From: Panicum virgatum
Lineage: Eukaryota; Streptophyta; Magnoliopsida; Poales; Poaceae
NCBI RefSeq assembly: GCF_016808335.1
Contig: NC_053141.1
Location: forward strand, 28,315,581-28,379,580
Direction of reading: 5' to 3'
DNA length: 64,000 nt
Shown: positions 1 to 11,462 of the stretch, piece by piece
Layout of the letters: every line of letters begins with the position of its first letter
Numbering within the stretch: position 1 is the first letter of the stretch
Notes under the pieces: generated by a model
The model's database searches: none
The model's input: only the letters and a program-made list of their open reading frames with translations
What the model was told of the DNA's origin: nothing
Made by a program: the position numbers and the translations under genes

Positions 1-2395
1 AATCCATGTGAGTTCACAAATGGTCCCATGAAATCGATTCCCCAGACATCAAATAGATCTATTTGCAAATTGTAGTTCAATGGCATGGCATTCCTTTGCG
101 AGATATTCCCCGTCCTTTGGCATTCCGGACAAGTCGAAACAAATCTTTTCGCATCTTCATGCATCTCGGGCCAATAGAATCCACTAGCCCATACCTTAGC
201 TTGAGTTCTAAAGTGCCCATAATATCCTCCATATCCCGACGAGTGACACTTTCTTAGAACTTCTTCACGTTCCTCTCTCGGTATGCATCTTCTTAGGACT
301 CCATCTTCTCCATATCTATATAAGTATGGTGGATCACAATAGTATTTTCTTCTTTCCGCGATCACTCTTTTCTTTGCATTCTTGTCCAAGTGATCCAAGG
401 GCATCCCTTTTATTGCCCTTATTATTTCATTCATCCAACTATCTTTGTCGAGAATTCTATATAGGTGATCATCTCTCATTTGATCCTCGATCGGTTCTTT
501 TCCATCATCTCCATGGTTCATCCTTGATAGGTGGTCGGCCACAACATTTTCAGCCCCTTTCTTGTCCCTTATCTCCACATCGAATTCTTGTAGCAATAGG
601 ATCCATCGAATCAAGCGTGGCTTAGCATCTTTCTTGGACAAAAGATACTTGATTGCCGCATGGTCGGTATAAACTATCACCTGTGAATTTACTATGTATG
701 ATCTGAATTTTTCGAAGGCGAATACCATGGCTAGCAATTCTTTCTCCGTTGTTGCATAATTAAATTGGGCTTCATTGAGAGTCTTGCTTGCGTAGTGGAT
801 AGCATTTACCTTTCCCTCTTTCCTTTGTCCAAGAACGGCTCCTACGGCGTAGTCGCTTGCATCACACATGATTTCAAAAGGTAAATTCCAATCCAGACGT
901 TGCATGATAGGAGCACTTATGAGGGATTGCTTGAGTGTTCGAAATGCGTGAAGACAATCACTATCGAAGATGTACTCCACATCTTTTTGGAGAAGTTGTG
1001 TCAATGGCTTGGTGATTTTCGAAAAATCCTTTATGAACCTCCTATAGAATCCGGCATGACCGAGGAAGCTCCTCAAAGATTTGATGTCCGTAGGTGGTGG
1101 CAATTTCTCCACAGTTTCTATCTTTGCCCTGTCCACCTCTATCCCTCTCTCGGAGATAACATGACCGAGAACAATTCCTTCTTTCACCATGAAATGACAC
1201 TTCTCCCAATTAAGCACAAGGTCAACCTCTTCACATCTTTTAAGAACTTTCTCCAAATTTCCCAAGCAATTATCAAAGCTAGTACCATGCACCGAGAAAT
1301 CATCCATGAATACCTCCATAATCTCTTCTATGAAATCTGAAAATATAGCCATCATGCACCTTTGAAAAGAAGCGGGCGCATTGCACAACCCAAAAGGCAT
1401 CCTCCGATATGCAAAAGTTCCATATGGGCAAGTAAACGTGGTCTTATGTTGATCATTCGGATGAATAGGTATTTGGAAGAATCCCGAGTATCCATCAAGG
1501 TAACAAAAGTGTGAATGCTTTGCCAACCTTTCTAGCATCTCGTCAATGAATGGTAGTGGAAAATGATCCTTCCTCGTTGCCTTATTCAATTTTCTATAAT
1601 CGATGCACATCCTCCATCCCGTGATGGTTCTTTGCGGTATCAATTGCTCCTTCTCATTTTTCACAACAGTGAGTCCTCCTTTCTTAGGAACGCAATGCAC
1701 GGGGCTTACCCATTCACTATGTGGCACGAGGTATATTATTCCGGCATTCAACAATTTGATAACCTCCTTCTTCACCACATCACGCATAGCATGGCTCAAC
1801 CTTCTTTGATGCTCTACGACCGGCTTGTATTGCTCCTCGAGTTGTATATGATGTGTGCAAAAAGCGGGGCTAATACCTTTCAAGTCGATAATCGAGTAGC
1901 CGATCACCTTTTTGTGCTTCTTCAATAAATTCAGCAACTTCTCCGTCTCTTCCGGGCTCAATTCGTCGCTAATAATCACCGGAAAAGTCTTGCCCTCTCC
2001 CGAAAATTCGTATTTCAATCCCTTGGGGAGTGGCTTCATCTCAACATCGGGCGCACCATCCTCTTCTTGATCTAACTCTCCAATGTCTTCAAATTTTTCT
2101 TCCTCCAAATTCCCGTGCTGCGGCTTCAATTCTTCCATTGTTTCCACTAGTTCTCCGTCTTGATCATCTTGAGCGTCTTCATTCTCCAAAGCGTGTTGGA
2201 GAGGGTCCCTGAAAGAATCAATGGAACGAATGCTCTCTACCTCTTCGTTATCAAGAGGTAGAGGTGAAGCAAAAGATGGTTTTGAATGAAATTCAAATGT
2301 GCGCTTCTCTCCATCTAGATCAAAAGTGACAATCCCTTTTACAACATCTAGAACAACATTTACAAATTTGAGAAAGGGTTTTCCAAGGATTAATG
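1..2395 (-). CDS. Retrotransposon pol: reverse transcriptase, RNase H, integrase N-terminus (partial)
   Basis: Copies the element RNA into DNA and starts integration. Reading the minus strand downward: an acidic linker follows the protease, then reverse transcriptase with the fingers motif VPKKGG, the palm motif [11 protein letters not shown] and the catalytic FMDDFSV (about 1290-1310, the F-x-DD form of YxDD). Next comes RNase H, ending in the typical tail ADHLSRM (about 515-535). Then the integrase zinc finger ([12 protein letters not shown] ... CPECQR, about 110-250) and the first core aspartate in [10 protein letters not shown] (about 20-50). I saw no stop in this frame to the window edge. 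It is out of frame with the upstream protease because of a base insertion near 2397, so translation from the gag start would not reach it. Confidence 0.85.
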
Positions 2396-3348
2396 CCTTC
2401 ATGTTCATCATCACTAGCATTAATCACAAAAAAGTCGGTAGGAATTTTTTTACCCGCTATGGCAACATTTAGATTTCTAAGCACTCCTAGCGGTTTGATT
2501 AATCTACCATCTCCCATGATCAATTTAATGATTGTGGCATCTAGGTTTGACGTTTCGTTAAAAAGCTCAACATAAACCTTGGAACTCATCACACTAACAT
2601 GGGCGCCAACGTCACATAAAACATTGCAACATTTTATTCCTTCTATTATGCAATCAACACGAGGTGTGGGTGATGGGTTACCTTCGCCTTGATCGCTTCC
2701 AATCGCATATACTTGGGCTATGTGCGCGTAGGGTGACGATTCCGAGTTCACTCCTAGGGTCCTTTTGATCTCCAGCACTTCATCTAAGTCAATCTCTTCC
2801 TCTTTTTCTTCAAAAAGTTTCCGAATAATGTCACCGGCCGATTCTTTGCCAAATGTATATCTTGTGTGATTATCCGGCGGGAAGTCTTCAGCTATCACCT
2901 TCGCCATTCCTCGCTGATTTGGATGCGGTCTTGCTTTGTCGAACAATCTTCCGAAGTCAATTGGTATCCAATCCATTTGCTCGAATTCCCTTAGCGATTT
3001 GGCGGTGCCCATGGTTCTTCCTTTCTTTTCCGGGTCGTCTTTCGTTGCACTCTGGATCGATGCTTCTTCATCGTGGTTTGTCTCTATGACTTTCCCATGC
3101 TTCGGTTGTTCTTCCTTCACTTCCGATGCCTCTTTTCTAAAAATTCCAGCAAGCACCCGCACTTGAGATTCTTCCTCGGAGCTTGCCGAACATCGTTTTT
3201 CCCAATCTCTTCGCATGGCCGCACCCTTGCTGATTTTTTGTAGGAGTTCGGTGGCTTCCGTGAGTGTTTTCTCCATGAGATCTCCTCCTGCACACATTTG
3301 AACAAATTGCATGCACTCGGGGGTTAGGGAAAAGTAAAAGGTATGCAA
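2320..3348 (-). pseudogene. Retrotransposon gag C-terminus and aspartic protease, frameshifted
   Basis: The N-terminal part continues gag (HTFYFSLTPECMQF, then an acidic, low-complexity linker). The C-terminal 110 residues are a retropepsin-like domain: the active-site triplet appears as CDVGAHVSVM (D-V-G-A instead of the common D-L-G-A), followed by the flap and the segment [19 protein letters not shown]. After DDEHE the frame changes to GINPWK; one extra G at about 2396-2398 explains this, since the next frame reads ALILGKPFL, the expected end of the protease. The peptide then runs to a chance stop at 2320. The protease matures Gag-Pol in the virus-like particle; this copy cannot make a normal polyprotein. 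Confidence 0.8.
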
Positions 3349-3869
3349 GAATACTTCACCGGAAAATCCGAGCTTCGGTCCTTTTTAATCAATCCATTGA
3401 ATCTATCCCATGCTTGATCTATCCCTTCTTCTTCTCCTTGCGCGAAGTTGATCACTTGCTTCCGAATATGTTGAACCTTGCTTAACGGAAAGAACCGCTC
3501 GCAAAATTTCTTCATCAAGTCATCCCAATTTCCTTTTACCTCGAAGGATGCAAGTGCAAACCATCTTCTCGCTTCCTCCGCAAGTGAGTATGGGAAAAGA
3601 TTCCATCTAAACCAAGCTAGTGGAACTCCGTCTTGTTGTACCGTGTTGCATAGTATTGTGAACCACTTGATATGTCTATATGGGTTGTCCGTCTCATCTC
3701 CTCTAAAGGGGTTTGCCGCCGCCATCTTGATGATTTGAGGCTTGATCTCGTACTCGGTGGCTCGCAACACCGAATCTGATTTTTGCATGTCGAAGTCCTC
3801 CGATCGCGGGCTTGCATAATCCCTTAGTGATTTTTCTCCTTCCTCCATGTGTTGAATGAGATGGCCCAT
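3324..3869 (-). pseudogene. Retrotransposon gag N-terminal half (Retrotrans_gag domain), frameshifted
   Basis: Encodes the capsid protein. The start MGHLIQHMEEGEKSLRDY lies about 110 bases after the primer site. The core shows the plant gag signature: NPFRGDETDNPYRHIKWF, LFPYSLAEEARRWFA, NWDDLMKKFCERFFP and FAQGEEEGIDQAWDRFNGLIKK. After GLIKK the frame turns to DRSSDFP and then stops. One missing base in the run of Ts at 3382-3386 (plus strand) accounts for this, because the neighbouring frame reads GPKLGFSGEV and leads directly into the next gag segment at 3348. It overlaps the downstream frame by 25 bases for that reason. Confident family call; the break is seen directly. Confidence 0.85.
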
Positions 3870-3976
3870 TTAGACAATCAAAACAAAAACAAAAAAACAA
3901 AAATTTTCTAGGGAAAAGGTTAGGTGTTAGTAACCTACAAAATTAATACAAAGTTAAACGTAGCAAAATCGCTTGT

Positions 3977-3994
3977 TCCCCGGCAACGGCGCCA
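3977..3994 (-). other. Primer-binding site for tRNA-Asp
   Basis: The plus strand reads TCCCCGGCAACGGCGCCA, which is the 3' end of plant tRNA-Asp; the minus strand is therefore the complementary primer site TGGCGCCGTTGCCGGGGA. It lies 8 bases inside the LTR end at 4003 and fixes the orientation of the element. It is not a tRNA gene: only the 3' end is present. Confidence 0.9.
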
Positions 3995-4002
3995 GAAAAG
4001 CT

Positions 4003-5208
4003 TGTTGACGCTTCTTAAAGCGCCAATTTACATACCGCAAGCGCATGGATCGTGTAGCTTTTCCCTTAGAGTATTCCCCCAAGGTTTATCAATCCACGGA
4101 ACAAGTGTATTACTATGCTTAACTAAGCACTAATGATGTTGGTAAAAGATCTATATTGAGTGATTGAGTGTGAAATAGATCTAATCTAACCAATCTAATC
4201 TAATCTAGACTTGTGAGCAATGATAGATGTGTGCACAAAATATGAAGAGCATTTGTCCATAGGGTCTAGGATCACTAGAGATGTAATCGCCAAGCAACGA
4301 AGAACGGATCTAATCTACCAAAGGTGTGTTCCAAGATCAAAACATTTCCCTCCCGCATACTGTCACTACACGAGGATAATCGGTAACGAATCAACAAGAA
4401 CACGATAGTTGATGTAATCTAAGTAAACCATGCAAGAGCAAAGCAAACCCAAAGCCAAGTCGCGAACTATTAGGCATTAAAGCATCATCAACAAGAATCA
4501 TGATAAATCAATCTCATAAAGGATTCGGCAATTACAACTCAAGATCTCCTTACAACCCCATGAACAAACGAGGACTTTACCCCATGAAGCTAAGCGAAGC
4601 ATAGTCGATCATGATGAAGAAATCTCCGGCAAGGGATGGATCCCTTGCTGTCCTCCAACTTGTAGCGGCGCCAAGGGACGATGAGGCCTCTGGTGTCGCA
4701 TTTCTCTTGTGTCTAACTCGAATGTATCTCTGGATGCTCTTTCTCTGTGATCTCTGCGATCCCTCTGCGGTGCTTCTCTTTGACGGCGGCTTCGGGGTAT
4801 TTATAGGCAGATATGGTCGGTGGTTTTGGTAAAACATAGATTTGGGTTGACGCATACTTCGTGCTGAAGAAAACCGAGATCAAATGGACTCCGAAAAGGG
4901 CTAGGCCGGCCGGCCCAAGGACTCCAGGCCGGCCGGCCTAGGCCTTTTCTGGCCCCTTTTGGTCCCATCTTTTGCGTGTTGAATCTTCCTTTTTTTCCTC
5001 ACCTTAGCCCAGTTGTAACCATGCGTCAAAACATCTCCGAAAATGTCCAAATTCCTGTCAAAATGCAACATGCTCCAAAATCCAGGACAAAATCGAAAAC
5101 GGTCAAGTTCGGGTGCCAAATGGCGGGTTAGTACATAAATCATCCCGAAGAATTTACCAAAACAACTCCTAATTGAATAATAAAATGGGTACTTAAGAAG
5201 CGCTAACA
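4003..5208 (-). repeat. 5' LTR of the Athila-like element (1.2 kb)
   Basis: Starts TGTTGACGCTTCTT and ends AAGAAGCGCTAACA on the plus strand, so the termini are near-perfect inverted repeats with TG...CA ends. A TATA-like box on the minus strand lies at 4797-4806. Between 4899 and 4947 there are two GGCCGGCC-rich palindromic blocks in inverted arrangement. The partner LTR is outside the window, so LTR divergence and age cannot be read here. Confidence 0.85.
4797..4806 (-). promoter_or_regulatory. TATA box of the retrotransposon LTR promoter
   Basis: The minus strand reads CCTATAAATACCCC, a good plant TATA box followed by a GC-rich leader. It lies about 400 bases inside the LTR (element orientation), a usual place for the U3/R border. 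Predicted by sequence only. Confidence 0.5.
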
Positions 5209-5400
5209 CTGGTGGCTCCAACCGGTACTAAAGTCCGCCACCGACAGGCCGCCACCAACAGCTAGTGACAGTTTAGTACCGGATGGAACCACCAGCCAGT
5301 ACTAAACTACCGCGAGGAAATTTAGTACAGGCTGGTGGCTCCAGCCGGTGCTAAATGTGGCGCGTTAGTACCGGCTGGAGCCACCAGCCGGTACTAATTC
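5209..5400. repeat. Left subterminal repeat array of the CACTA element
   Basis: About eight copies of a TAGTACCGG-type core (variants with CAGCCGGTACTAA) in alternating direct and inverted order, linked by GGTGGCTCC / GGAGCCACC. In En/Spm elements such arrays bind the element's own protein near the ends. The left part is cut by the Athila insertion. Confidence 0.8.
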
Positions 5401-5405
5401 GTCCA

Positions 5406-5414
5406 CTATAAATT
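5406..5414 (+). promoter_or_regulatory. TATA box of the first CACTA gene
   Basis: CTATAAATT lies immediately downstream of the left subterminal array and upstream of a leader that starts near 5440. In CACTA elements the transposase promoter is in the subterminal region. Predicted from sequence and position. Confidence 0.5.
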
Positions 5415-6890
5415 GGCACCCTTCTTCCTCCTCGAGCCCGAGCCAGTGCCATTTCACCAGAGAAGCTCGAGCTCGGGGTTGTTCTTCCCTTAGAGAGTTG
5501 CCGCCATTTGTTCTGGTTTTAGTGAGTGTTCTAGTTATCCAAGTATGCCAAAGGTTTGCAACTTCATCCTCTCTTCATTGATAGTCTTTATTCTTCGTTT
5601 TATGCTCTATAGTTAGAGAAATTTGTGACTTTCAGAAATAGTGAGGATGAGTATGATTTCTTTGATTTATGCAATGATTTGAGATATATAGAACCGATGA
5701 CTTGATTGTGGGAGTAGGTTTATTGGCTAGGTTGAATATGAAAAATTTATAGACATATTTTTCAATCATTTTCTATATATTACAAATGACCGTAGCACAT
5801 TTTTTATTTTTAGATTCAGATGAGCATGTGGATAGTAGAAATTTTTAGAATGAGTGTAGAAAAAACATGTGATTGTAGCAGATATAACCATAATGTGGAT
5901 AGTTAATTTTTTTATAATGAACTAATGAAAGAATTATAATAGATTTTTTTATTATGAATTGATTATTTTGACACTCTAGTGATGTATTTATTCAAGCTCA
6001 CATTGAAATTATCTATAAGCTAAAAAAATCTTTATTTCGAAACAAGTATACATCGTTAATCTCCATCCAATAGTGATGACACTACCTTTCGGGGAAATAC
6101 TATGCGCTATATGGACGTCGCGAATCGGTTGGTCGCATCACCGGCACTTCCGATTGATACGAAGACAGCATTTGACGCAGTCAGCGTGGCCATTGTTGCA
6201 CTGAGAGCATATCAACGAGCACGCTGGCTATGCCTAGTGCTGTGTTCCTATTAACCAGAAATGTTGGTGCTGCGACTAGCCGATTGGTGACATCCTTGTA
6301 CCGCACCGTGTCCCCCCCGAAAGGCATTGTCATCACCGCAGGGTCGAGGTTACCAACATATATATTTTCCGAAATAAAGTTTTTTTTTCTTCTAGATGGT
6401 TTCTGGATATTGAAAAGATGTTCTCCTGGAACTGAAGGGTGTCAAAATAATTAGGAGTCATCATCCTCTCTTGTTTGATGGTATTTATTATTTTTTTCAT
6501 GCTCTGTAGTTTGAAATATTTGTGATTTTTAGAAATATATAGAATGAGCATGATTTCTTTGATTTATGCATGGATTTGAGATGTATAGAATCCATTACTT
6601 GAATTTGGAGAAGGTGTATTGGATAGTTTCAATGTGGATAATTTATAGGGATTTTTTAATTTTTTTCAAGTGACATGGTTAATTAGTTTGGTATTTGTTA
6701 TGTATTTAGTTGCATTATTTTGGCCCTCTAATGATGTATTTATTCGGGCTCATATGGAAACCATCGAGAAGTTTAAAAAATATATGTTTCAGATCATTAA
6801 TATGTCGTTAACCTTGATCCTACAGTGAAAACACTGCTATTCGGGGCTAGCATCGATATCCACGATACGGTGCGGTATATATGAGGACGC

Positions 6891-6986
6891 GATGAAGGAG
6901 TACGGTCTTGGTCTCAATTATGAAATCCACACCTTTTGAGCCAGTTAAGAATGAAATTATCCGGACCAAGGTCGTACTCCTTCATC
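6891..6986. repeat. 23-bp inverted repeat with a 50-base loop
   Basis: 6891-6913 reads GATGAAGGAGTACGGTCTTG followed by GTC; 6964-6986 is its reverse complement with two central mismatches. The sister copy at 7508 lacks the second arm, so it arose by insertion of an inverted copy of the flank into this repeat unit. Confidence 0.75.
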
Positions 6987-7455
6987 TGGTCCTATTGTAC
7001 CGCACTGTGTCGTGGATGTCAATAGTAGCCCCGAATGTCAGTGTTATCACTGCAGGGTCAAGGTTGACGACATAGACATATTTCGAAACAAATATTTTTT
7101 TCTTCTCGATGGTTTTAGAGAAAGTGAGCCTAAAACAAAGCCGCGAACATTGATTGCGCATCCCTTATGGCGTGGAACGACGTGTTCGCGTTGAACTGAA
7201 GAGTGTCAAAATAATTATAGTTTATAATTTATGTTTTCATTTTAATTCTAATAATTTGTTCAGATTTTTTTCAATTTTTTTCAAGTGGCATGGTTAATTA
7301 GTTTGGTATTTGTTATGCATTTAGTTGCATTATTTTGTCACTCTAAAGATGTATTTATTGGGGCTCATATTGAAAACATCGAGAAGTTTAAAAAATGTAT
7401 GTTTCGGATCATGAATATGTCGTTAACCTTGATCCTTCGGTGAAAACTCTGCTAT

Positions 7456-7818
7456 TTGGGGCTAGCATCGATATCCACGATGCGGTGCGGTATATATGAG
7501 GACGCGATGAAGGAGTACGGTCTTGGTCCCAATAATGAAATCCTTCATCGGGTCCTATTGTACCGCACTGTGTGGTACATGGGTCGTATTCGTCATTTGA
7601 TTAAGAAAGCTTTTTATATATTCTCCCTTGGCAAAGAAAGTCGTAAATTTTGTCATGAATTTAATGTCGAGTTGCATGGTACTGATGATGATCGTGAGTT
7701 CATAGCTCTATATAATGCAAGACCTGAAGAGTCGGGGCTGGCAAAATATGACCGTTCCGTGTCAAGACTTCGCGAGGCAGTTCACGAGGCATTGGTCCAA
7801 AGATCTCATGATGAGTAG
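7456..7818 (+). CDS. Unrecognised 120-residue frame inside the CACTA leader
   Basis: Starts MGLASISTMRCGIYEDAMKE and ends REAVHEALVQRSHDE. The last two thirds are hydrophilic and look protein-like (HEFNVELHGTDDDREF), without a motif I recognise. The first third comes from the tandem-repeated block, so the start is doubtful. It precedes the transposase by 240 bases and may be a remnant of a captured or element-encoded exon. I would treat it as hypothetical. Confidence 0.3.
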   Translation: MGLASISTMRCGIYEDAMKEYGLGPNNEILHRVLLYRTVWYMGRIRHLIKKAFYIFSLGKESRKFCHEFNVELHGTDDDREFIALYNARPEESGLAKYDRSVSRLREAVHEALVQRSHDE

Positions 7819-8057
7819 TTTGTATTAGGTAGCTAGCATGTAGTGTAATGTATATATTAATTTGGACTTCTATTTATCATGTTCTATAATTTAAGCATGT
7901 AGTGTAATGTATCTATTAATTTGGACTTCTATTAATTTTGTATTTCAATGTTAAATTCGCAAAAAATGGCTTTTGTATTTCATTATGTTATGTGCCAATT
8001 TAAATGATATGAATACAAGTAAAATAATGTTGTTATTTAATTCAAAATTGTAGATCG

Positions 8058-11000
8058 ATGGACCGACAATGGATGTACGGCGACCGGTGCACCATGGCGT
8101 GGATTAATGGTCTAAAGTCTTTTCTCGATGCGGCAGAGGCCCACAAGTCATCGAAAGGTTTTATGTGTTGTCCGTGCCGCGTTTGCCAAAATAAAAAGAA
8201 ATACTCTAAGAGGAGCACTCTACATGCCCACATTTATGAAAAGGGTTTCATGGATAACTATACTCTTTGGACCAAGCACGGTGAACCTGGAGTTGTGATG
8301 CAAGATGGTGAAGAAGATGATGATCATAATATTGCAGACTGAGCCCATCTATATGAAGCGGGAGCCTTTGAAGATGAACCCATGGACGATGCTGAAGAAA
8401 TGGACGAGGCAGGAGAAAATGCAGCAGAAGACCAACCACCTGATGAATTAGGTCAGGTTCTAGTGGATTCACAAAGAGAATGTGAAACTTTAAAGGAGTC
8501 AAAGAAGTTTGAGAAGATGTTGGAGGATCACAAAAAATTATTGTATCCAGATTGCAAGTAGGGGCTTAAAAAGTTGGGTACCACACTTGAAATGCTGCAG
8601 TGGAAGGCAGCTAATGGTGTCACCGATAAGGGATTTGAGGAGCTACTTGGAATCGTAAAGAACATGCTTCCAGAGGGAAATGAACTGCCCTCTACAACAT
8701 ACGAAGCAAAGAAGGTTGTTTGCCCTCTTGGATTGGAGGTACAGAAAATTCACGCATGTCCTAACGATTGTATTCTCTATCGAGGCGAAGAATATGAGAA
8801 ACTGGATGCTTGTCCTGTCTGTGATGCAAAACGTTACAAGATTAGGTAAAATGATCCTGGTGAGGTCGACGGAGAGCCCGTCAAGAAAAAAGTTCCCGCT
8901 AAGGTGATGTGGTATTTCCCAGTAATACCACGTTTGAAGCATTTTTTCAGAAATAAATCCAATGCTAAATTGATGCGGTGGCACAAAGAAGAGCGTAAGC
9001 AAGATCAGATGTTGAGACACCCTGCGGATGGGTCCCAGTGGAGAAACGTGGATAGAGATTTCCCAGATTTTGATAACGACCCAAGGAACATAAGGTTCGG
9101 TTTAAGTACGGACGGAATGAATCCATTCGGCGATTGGGGCAGCAGTCACAGTACATGGCCTGTGACCCTCTGTATGTTCAATCTTCCTTCTTGGCTATGC
9201 ATGAAGCGGAAGTACATGATGATGCCGGTGCTTATCCAAGGCCCAAAACAACCGGGCAATGATATTGACGTGTACCTAAGACCGTTGGTTGATGAACTTT
9301 TGCTACTGTGGAAGGAGGAATGTGTACGTGTTTGGGACGAGTACAAATAAGAGAATTTTGACCTGCGAGCATTGCTTTTTGTTACCATCAACAATTGGCC
9401 TGCACTTAGCAATCTGTCCGGACAGTCCAATAAGGGATACCAGGCATGCACTCATTGTCTAGAAGAAACCGATAGCTTGTATCAAAAAAATTGTAGGAAT
9501 GTCGTGTACATGGGTCATCGTTGATTCCTTCCCCTCAACCACCCCTTAAGAAGAAAAGGAAAACAATTCAAAGGGGAACCAGAAACTCGTGCTAAGCCTA
9601 TATTCCGAAACGGGAAGCGTGTTTTCTCGTGTTTGGAAAGGGCCGTGGAAGCAAACAAGTTCCGAATGATGAAAACGGCCATGCCGCAATGTGGAAGAAG
9701 AAGTCCATACTATGGGAGCTCCCATATTGGGATGTCCTGGAGGCCTGCAACGCAATCGATGTGATGCACTTGACGAAGAATCTTTGCGTGAACCTGCTAG
9801 GATTCCTTGGTACGTATGGGCAGTCAAAAGATACACTAGAAGCAAGACGTGATTTGAAAGAAACAAAACAACAAGAAGACCTACATCCTGACAAGAGAGA
9901 AAATGGACAGCACTACTTACGTCCTGCTAGCTACACTCTCAGTAAAGAGGAGAAGAAAAGCATGTTTGATTGCTTGAACAGTATGAAGGTACCGTCCGGT
10001 TACTCCTCGAATATGCAGGGAAGAATTAATATGAAAGAGAAAAAGTTCACAAACCTAAAGTCTCATGATTGCCACGTTTTGATGACCCAATTGCTTCCAG
10101 TCGCATTGAGGGGTATTCTACCAGAAAATGTAAGATTAGCAGTGGTGAAGCTATGTGCCTTTCTTAATGAAATTTCGCAGAAGGCTATCGATCCAAATAA
10201 GCTCACAAGGCTACAGAATGATGTGGTCCAATGTCTTGTCAGTTTTGAGATGGTCTTTCCACCTTCGTTCTTTAATATTATGACCCACCTCCTGGTTCAT
10301 ATTGTGAAAGAGATAAACATTTTAGGCCCTGTATTCCTACACAATATGTTCCCTTTCGAGAGATACATGGCAGTCTTAAAGAAGTACGTTCGGAATCGTT
10401 CTCGGCCAGAAGGATGTATCGCCAAGGGCTATGGAACAGAGGAGGTCATTGAGTTTTGTGTTGATTTCATTGATGAACTTAGTCCGATTGGGGTCCCCAT
10501 GTCACGCTATGATGGGTGATTGGAAGGAAAGGGCACACTAGGTAAGAAAACTAATGCACATCCCTGAAAGTGAAATCCGCAAAGCAAATTTCACCGTTCT
10601 ACAGACTTCATCCCTCGTGGCCCCATATATGGATGAGCACATCAATATTGTTCGATATGAAAATATAGGGAAGTCTGAGGCATGGATTACACATCATCAC
10701 ATAGATAGCTTTGCGGTTTGGCTGAGAAGAAAACTCATAGGTGATAGCACGATTGATGTACAACTACAATGGCTTGCTAGGGGACCATCGGCCACAATCA
10801 TGCAATACCAAGGATACGAGATCAATGGATATACGTTTTACACAAGAGCCCAACATGAAAAGAGCACGAACCAAAATAGTGGTGTGCATATTGATGCAAT
10901 AGGCCATGATGGAAATAAGAACACCTACTTTGGTGTCATAGAGGAAATATGAGAGCTTGACTATGGCCCCTTGAAGATTCCTTTGTTTCGATGCCAATGG

Positions 11001-11408
11001 GTGAACCGAGCAGGTGGCGGTGTAACGATAGACCGGTATGGAATGACAATAGTGGACTTCAAAAAGATTGGATATAAAGACGAACCATTCGTCCTCGCCA
11101 AGGATGTGACGCAGGTTTTCTATGTGAAGGACATGGCAAGCAAACCTAAGAAAAATCAAGCCAAGTCCGACGATGAACCAAAACGCCACATAGTTCTTCC
11201 AGGAAAAAGAAAAATCGTTGGAGTTGAAGACATTTCGGACAAGTCAGAAGACTTTGATCAGTTTTACGACTGTCCTCCATTCTCTGTCGATGTTGACCCA
11301 AGCATCCTGTTGCCCAAAGAGGACGCTCCTTACTTACGCCTCGATCATGATCAAGGGACATTCGTAAAAAGAAAGGTTGTCAACGTTCCATTAAACAATG
11401 ATGTGTAA
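8058..11408 (+). pseudogene. CACTA TNP2-type transposase, interrupted by several stops
   Basis: Catalyses excision and integration of CACTA elements in the nucleus. Domains in order: transposase-associated zinc-binding domain (MDRQWMYGDRCTMAWINGL ... CCPCRVCQN, 8058-8270), TNP2 core (HACPNDCILYRGEEYEKLDACPVC near 8750; GLSTDGMNPFG near 9100; CTHCLEETDSLY near 9450; then KKKSILWELPYWDVLEACNA near 9700), a DUF4218-type region (LLVHIVKEINILGPVFLHNMFPFERYM near 10300) and a DUF4216-type C-terminus (DYGPLKIPLFRCQWV near 10980; KRHIVLPGKRKIVGVED near 11190). The frame that starts at 8058 is kept past stops near 8341, 8560, 8848 and 9349; between about 9525 and 9620 the match is poor and the frame changes. 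More stops lie at 10518 and 10950. The residues around the stops still match the family, so decay is by point mutation. Confidence 0.88.
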
Positions 11409-11462
11409 TCATTATGTTATACTTTCATGTTCATGTAACCAAGTGATTGATGTAATATATGG

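Larger units (their letters stand above)
1..5208 (-). mobile_element. Athila-like Ty3/gypsy LTR retrotransposon, partial
   Basis: Minus-strand order is 5' LTR (4003-5208), primer-binding site (3977-3994), gag, protease, reverse transcriptase, RNase H and the start of integrase. The window edge cuts it inside the integrase core, so the 3' LTR lies outside. The primer site matches the 3' end of plant tRNA-Asp, usual for the Athila/Tat group of Ty3/gypsy. The LTR has mutually inverted ends (TGTTgACGCTTCTT / AAGAAGCGcTAACA). It sits inside the CACTA transposon that resumes at 5209. Gag-pro carries two single-base frameshifts, whereas pol looks open, so the copy is probably fairly young but not autonomous. 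Confidence 0.9.
5440..8040 (+). other. Leader/intron region of the first CACTA gene with degenerate tandem repeats
   Basis: AT-rich stretch between the TATA box and the transposase reading frame. It holds two clear copies and one degenerate copy of a block of about 600 bases: the segment beginning near 6658 recurs near 7272 (same TTGCATTATTTTG, ATCGATATCCACGA and GATGAAGGAGTACGG landmarks), and a diverged relative starts near 5980. The sequence TGTCAAAATAATTA recurs at about 6440 and 7203. No recognised domain. The second copy opens a 120-codon frame (7456-7818), listed separately. Confidence 0.6.

Noticed and set aside
1..2300. Plus-strand frames such as 900-1340 and 1563-1928
   Set aside because: Antisense shadows of the retrotransposon pol gene on the minus strand.
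3977..3994. Possible tRNA-Asp gene
   Set aside because: Only the 3' end sequence of the tRNA is present next to an LTR; it is the primer-binding site.
5207..5215. CACTGGTGG at the LTR border as the left CACTA terminus
   Set aside because: Only the first five bases agree with the right terminus CACTGCTAGAAAATC, and the first two belong to the LTR end; the true terminus should be beyond the Athila insertion.
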